DNA from: Candidatus Nanohalarchaeota archaeon | Lineage (GTDB): Archaea; EX4484-52; B79-G9 | Assembly (NCBI GenBank): GCA_017610525.1 | Contig: JAFCBW010000013.1 | Location: 1 to 12,695 of the forward strand | Direction of reading: 5' to 3' | DNA: 12,695 nucleotides | Shown here: piece by piece, positions 6,214 to 12,695 of the stretch | Layout: each line of letters starts with the position of its first letter | Numbering within the stretch: the stretch's first letter is position 1 | Made by a program: the position numbers and the translations under genes | Notes under the pieces: model-generated | Seen by the model: the letters and a program-made list of their open reading frames with translations, nothing else | Database searches by the model: none | Told to the model about the DNA's origin: nothing

Positions 6214-7005
6214 ATGAACGCAAACGCAGAAATAGGAATAATCGGCGGCACAGGAGTCTACGACCCGAACCTCCTGAAAGACACACAAGAGATAAAAATA
6301 ACCACCCCATACGGCAACCCCTCAGACACAATAATCACAGGAACACTAGGCCAAAAAAAAGTAGCATTCCTAAACAGGCACGGACCCGGCCACAAGATAC
6401 CGCCGCACATGGTAAACTACCGCGCAAACATCCACGCCCTAAAACAACTCGGCGTAACGCGCATCCTTGCACCGACCGCCGTAGGATCCCTTGTCGAAGA
6501 ATACAGACCAAGCGATCTGGTAATACTCGACCAGTTCATAGACAGGACCAGCGCAAGAACATCCACATTCTACGAAAAAGGACAAGTCTGCCACATCTCA
6601 GTCGCAGACCCCTTCTGCGAACACCTGCGAACCCTTTTGATAGAGACAGCCAAAAAACTAAACTACCCGGTCCACGACAAAGGCACACAAGTCTGCATCA
6701 ACGGCCCAAGATTCTCAACAAGAGCAGAATCACTAATATTTAAGAGTTGGAGCGCACACACAATCAACATGACACTGGTACCCGAATGCGTACTCGCAAA
6801 AGAAAAAGAAATCTGCTACGCATCAATCGCCATGGTAACAGACTACGACTGCTGGAAAGAACACAACGTCACAATAGACGACGTAATAAACACAATGAAA
6901 CAAAACGAAGAAAAAGTAAAAACCCTCCTCACAAAAACCATAGAATCAATACCCAAAGAGCGCACCTGCACATGCAAAGACGCGCTCAAAAGCGCACTAA
7001 TTTAG
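6214..7005 (+). CDS. mtnP: S-methyl-5'-thioadenosine phosphorylase
   Basis: This enzyme cleaves methylthioadenosine with phosphate to adenine and 5-methylthioribose-1-phosphate, removing the by-product of polyamine and related SAM-dependent reactions. The 263 residues show GGTGVYD near the N-terminus, phosphate-site RHGPGH (55-60), TAVGSL (88-93), GPRFSTRAES (164-173), INMTLVPE with the conserved methionine (186), and TDYDCWKEH (209-217), whose aspartates define 6-aminopurine specificity in this family. One oddity is WSAHTINM where relatives usually have WGA before the INM motif. The ATG at 6214 gives the natural start; the GTG at 6205 would add three residues. The partners apt and mtnA flank it. 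It converges on the coiled-coil gene with a 3-nt gap. Confidence 0.94.
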   Translation: MNANAEIGIIGGTGVYDPNLLKDTQEIKITTPYGNPSDTIITGTLGQKKVAFLNRHGPGHKIPPHMVNYRANIHALKQLGVTRILAPTAVGSLVEEYRPSDLVILDQFIDRTSARTSTFYEKGQVCHISVADPFCEHLRTLLIETAKKLNYPVHDKGTQVCINGPRFSTRAESLIFKSWSAHTINMTLVPECVLAKEKEICYASIAMVTDYDCWKEHNVTIDDVINTMKQNEEKVKTLLTKTIESIPKERTCTCKDALKSALI

Positions 7006-7008
7006 TCT

Positions 7009-7710
7009 CTAATTTTCATACTCACAACTGCCAAACTCAGTCCCTTCACTATTAGAACAGACAATCCTGTTATTCACAACAGTATAATACTTCAAAGAAG
7101 GACTCCCAAGCATCTTCAAAGTACAACAAACACTATTAGCATAATTGCCAACAATCTTCTCCCTCTCCGCATCCATACTCTCAAGCCTCGAATCCATCTC
7201 ACTAAGCTCACTATTGCACACCCCAAGTTCCGTCTCCTTAGCAGACTTCTCAGTATTGCACACATCCAGGCTGGACTTCAAAGCATCCGCACCTGCCTGG
7301 CATGAATTATAATTACCATTAACAGTCTGCAACTCACCCATCACCTCAACTTTCTGCGCATCACACGTCTTGTAAAGACCCTCAGCAACAGAAATACCAG
7401 ACTCACAATCACTAAACTGCGACTGCAGATCATCAACATCATCCATACACTTATACAACTCCAGATTCGCTTCCTTCACCGCCAGCTTCGGAAAATCCGA
7501 ATTCTTCGAAAGCAGCGCATACTCCGGATCATCATAAAACATATTGCCCGTAATATCAGGACCTACTACAACAACAAGTGCAAGCAGCGCAAGAACAATC
7601 GCAACCTTCAGCTTATTCCTCGAAAAAGACTTCCAATGCTCCCCAGTCTTACCACTATCCACAGCAAACCCAGACTTCTTCTTATCAGGATTAAAATGAT
7701 ATCCAGCCAT
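7009..7710 (-). CDS. Membrane-anchored coiled-coil protein with heptad-spaced cysteines
   Basis: The 233 residues comprise a charged N-terminus (1-35, many K/S/G), one hydrophobic helix (about 36-50), a coiled coil (about 78-190) and a Cys-containing tail (C195, C196, C218, C229). In the coiled coil, cysteines at 88, 102, 116, 137, 151 and 165 are spaced 14, 14, 21, 14 and 14, all whole numbers of heptads. Hydrophobic residues fall at the matching +4, +7 and +11 positions, so every Cys would occupy the same core (d) position. This suggests a dimer stapled by disulfides outside the membrane. The positive-inside rule and the tail favour an external coiled coil. The ATG at 7710 is leaderless behind a TATA box at 7732-7741; the upstream ATG at 7749 overlaps that box. 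I recognise no family. Confidence 0.75.
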   Translation of the reverse strand: MAGYHFNPDKKKSGFAVDSGKTGEHWKSFSRNKLKVAIVLALLALVVVVGPDITGNMFYDDPEYALLSKNSDFPKLAVKEANLELYKCMDDVDDLQSQFSDCESGISVAEGLYKTCDAQKVEVMGELQTVNGNYNSCQAGADALKSSLDVCNTEKSAKETELGVCNSELSEMDSRLESMDAEREKIVGNYANSVCCTLKMLGSPSLKYYTVVNNRIVCSNSEGTEFGSCEYEN

Positions 7711-7731
7711 AACAATATTAAAGAACCGAAT

Positions 7732-7741
7732 GTTTATATAA
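7732..7741 (-). promoter_or_regulatory. TATA box of the coiled-coil gene
   Basis: On the minus strand this reads TTTATATAAA, centred about 26 nt before the ATG at 7710. It separates this gene from the mtnA operon upstream, although read-through from mtnA (stop at 7789) is possible. Confidence 0.65.
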
Positions 7742-7788
7742 ATTAGCACTCAAACACAAAACATTAATGAACCAAACACACACAAAAC

Positions 7789-8871
7789 TCAAAACAACTT
7801 CCCAATCGCCTTCTCATTCGCCTTGACAACACCCGCATCAGTAATAATCCCCGTAATATATTTAGCAGGAGTAACATCAAACGCCGGATTCAAAGCATGA
7901 CTCCCCTCAGGCGCAACCCTGACCGTCAACATCCGGGAAAGCTCAGAAGACCACCCAAACACAGAAAGCACCTCATCTTCTGCGCGCTCTTCAATAGGAA
8001 TACCATCCCCTGATTTACAGGACAAATCAATAGTAGACCTCGGCGCAGCAACATAAAAAGGAATCCCATTCTCATGCGCAAGAACCGCCTTCTCATAAGT
8101 GCCTATTTTATTCGCAACATCACCATTACACGCAACCCTGTCAGCCCCGACAATCACAATATCAACATCCCCGCGACGCATATAATACCCCGAAGCATTA
8201 TCAGCAATCACAGCATGCTCTACTCCCTCCTGACAAAGCTCCCATGCAGTCAGCCGCGCCCCCTGACACCTCGGCCTCGTCTCATCCACATAAACAAACA
8301 CATTCCTGCCGCACCTCTTCGCAGCATAGATCGGCGCAATAGCCGACCCCCAATCAACAAAAGCAAGCCATCCGGCATTGCAATGCGTCAGGACACGCAT
8401 CTTATCACGAATCAGTTTCTCCCCATACTTCCCGATCATCTCACCGCCACGCGCATTCTCATCCGCAATCTTCTGCGCCTCACCAACCGCAGCCTCTCGG
8501 GCACCGTTCGCATCCTCAACCCCACAAATACACTCCATCACCCTGCGCGTAGCATAAAACAAATCCTGCGCAGTAGGCCTCGTACCATTAATCACCTGTT
8601 CAGCCCCGTGCACAAACTCCAAAAAACCATCATCAGGTGCCTCAAGAGCCGCCTGCGCCAAAGCATACCCACCGCAAGCGCCAATAGCGCCCGCGCCGCG
8701 CACAACCATATCAGAAATCGCACGCGCAGTATCACGATAACACTTAAACTCAACAACCTCAAACTTATGCGGAATCAACGGCTGGTTAATCATAAAAACA
8801 GAATTACCCCGCATCCAGACAGTCCTGTAATCCCTGAAAACACCGCAAACATCCACACGAATAAAAACCAC
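7789..8871 (-). CDS. mtnA: Methylthioribose-1-phosphate isomerase (eIF2B-like family)
   Basis: This enzyme converts 5-methylthioribose-1-phosphate, the MtnP product, to methylthioribulose-1-phosphate. The 360 residues match MtnA rather than the shorter ribose-1,5-bisphosphate isomerases (about 320). Family motifs are in order: RTVW near the N-terminus, VVRGAGAIGA (56-65), the catalytic cysteine C164 in LTHCNAGWLA, VDETRPRCQGARLTAWEL (195-212), the catalytic aspartate D244 in VGADR, and NGDVANKIGTYE. RGAGAIG replaces the commoner RGAPAIG, so it may be a subgroup. The GTG start at 8871 shares one base with the TAG of the upstream membrane-protein gene (coupled translation) and keeps the conserved N-terminal strand. 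Ribose-1,5-bisphosphate as an alternative substrate cannot be excluded. The protein is unusually cysteine-rich (11), in line with the strand bias. Confidence 0.9.
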   Translation of the reverse strand: MVFIRVDVCGVFRDYRTVWMRGNSVFMINQPLIPHKFEVVEFKCYRDTARAISDMVVRGAGAIGACGGYALAQAALEAPDDGFLEFVHGAEQVINGTRPTAQDLFYATRRVMECICGVEDANGAREAAVGEAQKIADENARGGEMIGKYGEKLIRDKMRVLTHCNAGWLAFVDWGSAIAPIYAAKRCGRNVFVYVDETRPRCQGARLTAWELCQEGVEHAVIADNASGYYMRRGDVDIVIVGADRVACNGDVANKIGTYEKAVLAHENGIPFYVAAPRSTIDLSCKSGDGIPIEERAEDEVLSVFGWSSELSRMLTVRVAPEGSHALNPAFDVTPAKYITGIITDAGVVKANEKAIGKLF

Positions 8872-9668
8872 TATCCCTTAAACAACTTCCGCCTCGAAAA
8901 AAGATAATACAGGACAACAAAAAACACAACACCACCAGGCACAGCATAAAAATCCCCGGAATAAACAACAGAGCAGGCACCCAAAAAATTCAGAAGATAA
9001 ACAACAAACGCACCATAAAACCCCCACTTCTTAAAAAAATACAGGCCAAAAGACACAACAACAAGCAAAAGCGAAACAACAACACTCAACTCCTGCAACT
9101 CATAAATCAGCCCAAGCCCAACCTCAAGCAATGAAAAAAAAGCCATAAACAAAGAAAGCGCAACAATCAAAAGAATCCCCTGGGACCTCCCAAGCTTCTT
9201 AATAACCTTCTTCTTCAAAAGCCACTCATAAACCACTCCAATCACATACCCCCCAAGAACCACAGTCAAAAAAACATCAAAGACAAACGCAAAAACAGAA
9301 CTATACATCTCCATCATATCATTCCAGCTTGACTGCACAAAAAACACAGTAACAACACAGAACAGTTCAAAAAGAGCAAGAAATACAACACCTTTCAAAA
9401 AAAATCTCTCAAACAAAATGAACTTCTCTGCATATGCAAACAAAAGACCAACCAAAACGCCCATAAAAAAAGCAGAAAAAAGAGACGTATAGACATATTC
9501 AACAAACACCACATCAATATTGATCTGCCCGACACCTACTTCGACAAGCATCGCAAGCCATACAACAAAAAAGCAAGCTAGCCCTGCAAGCAAGCCCTCA
9601 AACCAATTATACTTAATCTCACCTGCTTTTTTCATCCCCTTAACCCTTCTCATCTGAATAGTCTTCAT
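8871..9668 (-). CDS. Multipass membrane protein, unknown function, coupled to mtnA
   Basis: The 265-residue protein has about 7-8 hydrophobic helices (roughly 24-43, 57-79, 92-112, 124-146, 164-186, 193-210, 214-235, 243-257) joined by short loops, with Lys/Arg clusters at the N-terminus, near 150-160 and at the C-terminus. No transporter signature is visible. Its stop codon overlaps the mtnA start by one base, so the two are made together. A link to MTA or methylthioribose handling is therefore possible but unproven. The start is uncertain: the ATG at 9668 is used here, in-frame ATGs at 9653 and 9635 also fit, and 9737 is the longest form. TATA candidates upstream are weak. Its V/F/L-rich make-up is exaggerated by coding on the G/T-rich strand. 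Confidence 0.75.
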   Translation of the reverse strand: MKTIQMRRVKGMKKAGEIKYNWFEGLLAGLACFFVVWLAMLVEVGVGQINIDVVFVEYVYTSLFSAFFMGVLVGLLFAYAEKFILFERFFLKGVVFLALFELFCVVTVFFVQSSWNDMMEMYSSVFAFVFDVFLTVVLGGYVIGVVYEWLLKKKVIKKLGRSQGILLIVALSLFMAFFSLLEVGLGLIYELQELSVVVSLLLVVVSFGLYFFKKWGFYGAFVVYLLNFLGACSVVYSGDFYAVPGGVVFFVVLYYLFSRRKLFKG

Positions 9669-9753
9669 AAAACCCACAAATAAAGTAGTTACTAATTTTA
9701 GACCACAAAACCTTAAGTATCTTAACCCAAAAAACACACCATTTATCAGATAA

Positions 9754-9763
9754 AGTTATATTC
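9754..9763 (+). promoter_or_regulatory. TATA box of the methylthiotransferase operon
   Basis: AGTTATATTC is centred about 27 nt before the ATG at 9785, consistent with a leaderless start. No SD sequence precedes that ATG. Confidence 0.5.
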
Positions 9764-9784
9764 TTTCTTCCTAAACATAGACAC

Positions 9785-11038
9785 ATGAACATCTTCATCG
9801 AAACCTACGGATGCGAAAGCAACCAGTACTCAACAGAGATAATGGCAGCCCTCCTCACAGAAGCAGGCCACAGACTGACCGCAAGAGACAACGCAGAACT
9901 CATCATCCTGAACACATGTGCACTCGAGACAAAAACAGAAAAAAAAATAATCACGCGCATCAAAGAACTAAACGACACCAGCAAAAAAATACTCGTCGCC
10001 GGCTGCCTCACAGAGCTCCAGAAAGAAAAAATACAGGCTGCATCCCCAAAAGCATCGCTTATGGGCACAAACTCAGTCACCCACATCAAAGACATAGTAG
10101 ACAAAATCAAAAACAACTTCAAAGTCACCCGCATCAGAGACAAGCCCGAACTTTTGATAAACCAGCCGCGCCAAAGAATCTACCCATGCATAGCGACAAT
10201 CCAGATAGCAGAAGGCTGCCTAGACACCTGCAGCTTCTGCGTCGACAGGACAACAAAAGGAAGCCTCATAAGCTACGAACCAGAACAGATAATAAGAGAA
10301 GTACAAAACGCCCTAAAAGATAAATGCGTAGAAATTCAGCTGACAGCCCAGGACATAGCATCATACGGCCGCGACAAAGGCGCGAAACTCCCCGCCCTCA
10401 TAAGAAAACTGTCATCCATACCCGGCACCTTCAAAATCCGCCTGGGACAGATGAACCCTGCAAACGTACTCCCGATTCTAGACGACCTCATACTGGCATA
10501 CAACCACCCGAAAATCTACCAGTACCTTGACCTGCCCATGCAATCCGGCTCAAACAAAATACTAAAAAACATGAAAAGAAACTACACAAAAGAAGAATAC
10601 CAGATGATAATCTCATCATTCAGGAAAAAATACCCAAACATAACAATATCAACCGACGTCATGATTGGCTACCCTGAAGAGACAGACGAAGACTTCGGAA
10701 AAACAATCGACCTCATAAAAGAAGTAAAACCAGACATAATCAACACCTACATCTACAGCGAAAGGCCATTCACAAAAGCAGGGCATGCACAGATCCCTCC
10801 ATGGAAAATCAAAAACGGGTCAATCGAACTCGACCAGCTCTACGACAAAATCAAAGAGCAAAAAAAAGACTCATGGCTCCACTGGCACGGTGAAGTCACA
10901 GTCACCCAGAAAATCGGCGACACATACCTTGCTAGAAATTCATGCTATATCCCAATCATACTAAAAAATGCTAAACTGGGCGAAAAACAGGCCACAGAAA
11001 TAATCGAAGAAAAACCTAACTACTATATCGGACGATGA
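9785..11038 (+). CDS. tRNA threonylcarbamoyladenosine (t6A37) methylthiotransferase, MtaB type
   Basis: This radical-SAM enzyme is expected to add a methylthio group to t6A37 of ANN-decoding tRNAs, giving ms2t6A. The 417 residues carry the N-terminal UPF0004 domain with its three cluster cysteines C10 (TYGCESNQ), C45 (NTCALET) and C74 (VAGCLTE). The radical-SAM CxxxCxxC follows at C145, C149 and C152 (EGCLDTCSFC), with a barrel containing LDLPMQSGSNKILKNMKRNY. A C-terminal region (about 365-417) sits where a TRAM RNA-binding domain is usual. Both iron-sulfur clusters should form. It resembles the archaeal/eukaryotic (CDKAL1-like) branch more than bacterial MiaB. It overlaps the next gene by 4 nt (ATGA), so the two are translationally coupled. 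Confidence 0.9.
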   Translation: MNIFIETYGCESNQYSTEIMAALLTEAGHRLTARDNAELIILNTCALETKTEKKIITRIKELNDTSKKILVAGCLTELQKEKIQAASPKASLMGTNSVTHIKDIVDKIKNNFKVTRIRDKPELLINQPRQRIYPCIATIQIAEGCLDTCSFCVDRTTKGSLISYEPEQIIREVQNALKDKCVEIQLTAQDIASYGRDKGAKLPALIRKLSSIPGTFKIRLGQMNPANVLPILDDLILAYNHPKIYQYLDLPMQSGSNKILKNMKRNYTKEEYQMIISSFRKKYPNITISTDVMIGYPEETDEDFGKTIDLIKEVKPDIINTYIYSERPFTKAGHAQIPPWKIKNGSIELDQLYDKIKEQKKDSWLHWHGEVTVTQKIGDTYLARNSCYIPIILKNAKLGEKQATEIIEEKPNYYIGR

Positions 11039-11850
11039 TGCAATTGAAACTCGGTGTTAGCACAACAATCTCAACAGGCGAAATCTACTCACAGGACTTT
11101 CTCACACTAAAAGAAAAACTATTCCTCACCCAGCAGACCGCAATAGACTTTGCAGAAATGCACAAACTAAAATACGTTGAACTCTCAATACTCGACCCTC
11201 ACAACATAAAAGACATCAACCTAAAAGAATTCAAAGACATGCTCTCAACCCACAACCTCCACTACACATACCATGCACCCATATTCGAAGTAAACCTCGG
11301 TGCAACAAACGAAAACTGGAGAAAACTCTCAGTAAAAACAATAAAAGAACACATCTCCTTCGCACAAAACATGAACATAGAAAACATAATCCTCCACCCA
11401 TACAGGTCCATGGGCCTCGACATGTTCTTCCCGGAGCGCATAATAGAAAACCTGCTCAGATCCCTGGACGAACTAAACGCAAAAGATTTAGGCGTAAACC
11501 TCCTCATAGAAAACCTCCCGCACCAGAGCGAACTATTCAGCACCCCCGAACTCCTTCTGATGCTCGAAAACAACAACTGCTGCTTCGACACCGCCCACGC
11601 AAACTGCGCAGGCTACACACAAACCGAATTCATAACCAAACTCGCAAAAAAAATAAAAGAAGTCCACATAATAGACGGCCAAAAAAACAAGCAGGACATG
11701 CACCTGCCAATAGGCAAAGGCGACATAGACTTCAAAGAAACACACAACGCCCTAAAAAAGCTCAGATACAACGGTCCCGTAATCCTTGAGGCATTCTCAA
11801 TAGAAGACGCAACAAAAAGCATCAAGATCCTAAAAGACATCTTCAGATAG
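11035..11850 (+). CDS. Xylose-isomerase/endonuclease-IV-like TIM-barrel protein
   Basis: The 271-residue TIM barrel of the AP-endonuclease-2/sugar-phosphate-isomerase superfamily carries a full set of likely metal ligands: H80 (YHAPIFEVNLGA), H121 (ILHP), E159 (LIEN), D185 and H188 (FDTAHAN), H211 (EVHIIDG), H223 and D230 (MHLPIGKGDIDF), and E252 (ILEAF). Family members are either sugar-phosphate isomerases/epimerases or abasic-site endonucleases. The lack of clear DNA-binding loop signatures favours the former, but substrate cannot be assigned. It starts at the ATG overlapping the methylthiotransferase stop; a second ATG at 11038 is equally possible. A role tied to tRNA modification is suggested only by the operon. 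Confidence 0.85.
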   Translation: MMQLKLGVSTTISTGEIYSQDFLTLKEKLFLTQQTAIDFAEMHKLKYVELSILDPHNIKDINLKEFKDMLSTHNLHYTYHAPIFEVNLGATNENWRKLSVKTIKEHISFAQNMNIENIILHPYRSMGLDMFFPERIIENLLRSLDELNAKDLGVNLLIENLPHQSELFSTPELLLMLENNNCCFDTAHANCAGYTQTEFITKLAKKIKEVHIIDGQKNKQDMHLPIGKGDIDFKETHNALKKLRYNGPVILEAFSIEDATKSIKILKDIFR

Positions 11851-11874
11851 AGTTTACCCATCATAAGCCAAAAC

Positions 11875-11985
11875 TCAAAAAGACCACTCATCTTCAGAAT
11901 CACGCCTATCTGCACTATCCAGCACACTTTGGCGCCGACAAGCCAACTCTTCTGCCCGAGACTGTTCTATCGCAAATTTACTCAA
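11875..11985 (-). other. Open frame after the stop of the next gene; possible frameshifted C-terminus
   Basis: Within the otherwise geneless 11851-11981, the minus strand holds 36 open codons (11985 down to 11878, stop at 11875-11877) in another frame directly after the TGA at 11982-11984. The peptide begins LSKFAIEQSRAEEL, contains ACRRQ and ends DEWSF. It is charged and helical, like the preceding protein. Adding one base near 11983-11986 would join the two as a continuous C-terminus. It could be a genuine frameshift, a sequencing error, or chance. Confidence 0.35.
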
Positions 11986-12695
11986 TGATCATTCACAGTC
12001 CTCTGCCACTTATCCAATAGATCCACATCCCCATTCAAAAAACTAACCCTATTCACAGAAGATAGAGCATAAGAAGCACCCTTACTAATCGCAACGTCTG
12101 TCATTTTATCCAAAACCTCATATATCTCAGACACATCATGTGTGTCCTGTAAACTAAAAAGATTCATCACCGCCAAACCAAACTCATGCTGATCTGCCAT
12201 ATATCTTTCAAATTTCCTACGATAATCAGATAGAAAACCTCCCTCATTATGCTGACCTGTTATCTCCTCTTCAAATACCTTACGATATTCGGATCGAAGA
12301 CCGTCCCTAATTTTTCTTCTTCCTTTTCGGTTAGAATGCTCCGACAAACGACTGATTAACACATTGAAACTACCCTGCGCAATATTTCGCTCTTTATTCA
12401 CATCAGAAATCTCGTCTTTCAAAGAAAAATCAGCATACGCCAAAGTTTCATCCTCTAACGAACGATTTAAACGTTCCAAAGTTCTATCACAGCCAGCAAT
12501 TTGACTTCTTAGTTTTTCCACATCCCGCCCATACATTGCATCAAAATCCCCACACTCCTCCTTAAAGGGGTGACTCATCACGTATTTGTAAAAATATCTG
12601 GAAACATCCTCAGGTACATCTGTTCCAGGTATCATATCTGGAGAATTATTCTCAATCGAATCGACAACACTTTCGATTACCTCATAATTTATAGG
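11982..12695 (-). CDS. Helical/coiled-coil protein with internal repeat, unknown function (5' partial)
   Basis: The frame stays open to the right edge: 20 codons without a stop lie upstream of the ATG at 12635, beginning PINYEVIES. The true start is therefore probably outside, although 12635 is possible. About 237 residues are visible, mostly charged helix. A 21-residue tandem repeat reads SEYRKVFEEEITGQH and then SDYRRKFERYMADQH. No membrane segment or known motif is seen. The + strand here is much richer in T than the centre of the window, so this gene may have a different history. It ends at a TGA that may be a frameshift product (see 11875-11985). Confidence 0.7.
   Translation of the reverse strand, partial: PINYEVIESVVDSIENNSPDMIPGTDVPEDVSRYFYKYVMSHPFKEECGDFDAMYGRDVEKLRSQIAGCDRTLERLNRSLEDETLAYADFSLKDEISDVNKERNIAQGSFNVLISRLSEHSNRKGRRKIRDGLRSEYRKVFEEEITGQHNEGGFLSDYRRKFERYMADQHEFGLAVMNLFSLQDTHDVSEIYEVLDKMTDVAISKGASYALSSVNRVSFLNGDVDLLDKWQRTVNDH
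12185..12310 (-). repeat. 63-nt tandem duplication inside the right-edge gene
   Basis: Two units, 12185-12247 and 12248-12310, are offset by exactly 21 codons. The first 49 bases align without gaps at 34 of 49 positions and encode the SxYRxxFExxxxxQH repeat. The frame is preserved, so the duplication was tolerated in the protein. Confidence 0.6.

Noticed and set aside
6096..6743. 215-codon + strand frame overlapping the mtnP start
   Set aside because: It begins at a TTG inside a predicted hairpin, runs out of frame through mtnP, and becomes an R/H/T/P-rich shadow. The first 40 residues look protein-like but have no ATG and an upstream stop at 6072.
8074..8907. 277-codon open frame on the + strand
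   Set aside because: It lies opposite mtnA, whose motifs are complete. Its product is a low-complexity N/R/T/P/I mix produced by the A/C-rich strand, with few stops.
1..12695. CRISPR array, transposon, integrase or phage cassette
   Set aside because: No regularly spaced repeats, no transposase or integrase motifs, and no terminal inverted repeats were seen.

Overview
The window looks archaeal. Most genes have an A/T-rich TATA element centred about 25-28 nt upstream of the start codon with little or no leader. The few Shine-Dalgarno (SD) sites resemble GGTGAT or GAGGT, complementary to archaeal 16S rRNA ends. The methylthiotransferase is of the archaeal/eukaryotic MtaB type. A reduced (for example DPANN-type) archaeon is a reasonable guess but is not proven by sequence alone. 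The + strand is very rich in A and C whichever strand is coding. Proteins encoded on + are therefore K/N/T/P-rich, those on - are V/G/F/C-rich, and long spurious open frames lie opposite and out of frame to the real genes.

Layout. (1) 1-480 (-): a single-pass membrane protein cut by the left edge. (2) 481-928: a 448-nt non-coding stretch with a leftward promoter, a rightward TATA box, and a long, probably structured leader containing a conserved 47-nt element. (3) 929-2092 (+): alanine dehydrogenase. (4) 2125-2554 (+): a HicB/HicA toxin-antitoxin pair with its own promoter. (5) 2695-4395 (+): arginyl-tRNA synthetase. (6) 4399-5832 (-): a PfkB-family kinase and adenine phosphoribosyltransferase, co-transcribed. 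(7) 5833-6213: a divergent promoter region with the second copy of the 47-nt element (44/47 identical) and two strong inverted repeats. (8) 6214-7005 (+): S-methyl-5'-thioadenosine (MTA) phosphorylase. (9) 7009-7710 (-): a membrane-anchored coiled-coil protein whose cysteines repeat exactly every two or three heptads. (10) 7789-9668 (-): methylthioribose-1-phosphate isomerase, overlapping by one base a multipass membrane protein upstream. (11) 9785-11850 (+): a two-gene operon of a tRNA methylthiotransferase and a xylose-isomerase/endonuclease-IV-like TIM barrel. (12) 11982-12695 (-): a helical protein cut by the right edge, with an internal 63-nt tandem duplication and a possible frameshift at its 3' end.

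Functional theme. The centre is a purine and methylthioadenosine salvage neighbourhood. MtnP splits MTA into adenine and methylthioribose-1-phosphate, Apt returns adenine to AMP, and MtnA isomerises the sugar phosphate. The PfkB kinase may phosphorylate a nucleoside or a sugar/sugar phosphate from the same pathway. No aldolase, RuBisCO-like protein or later methionine-salvage enzyme is present here, so the fate of the carbon skeleton is open.

The most unusual signals are the duplicated 47-nt non-coding element in the long leaders of ald and mtnP, the heptad-locked cysteine coiled coil, and the strand-independent A/C skew. I found no CRISPR array, tRNA, rRNA or insertion sequence.
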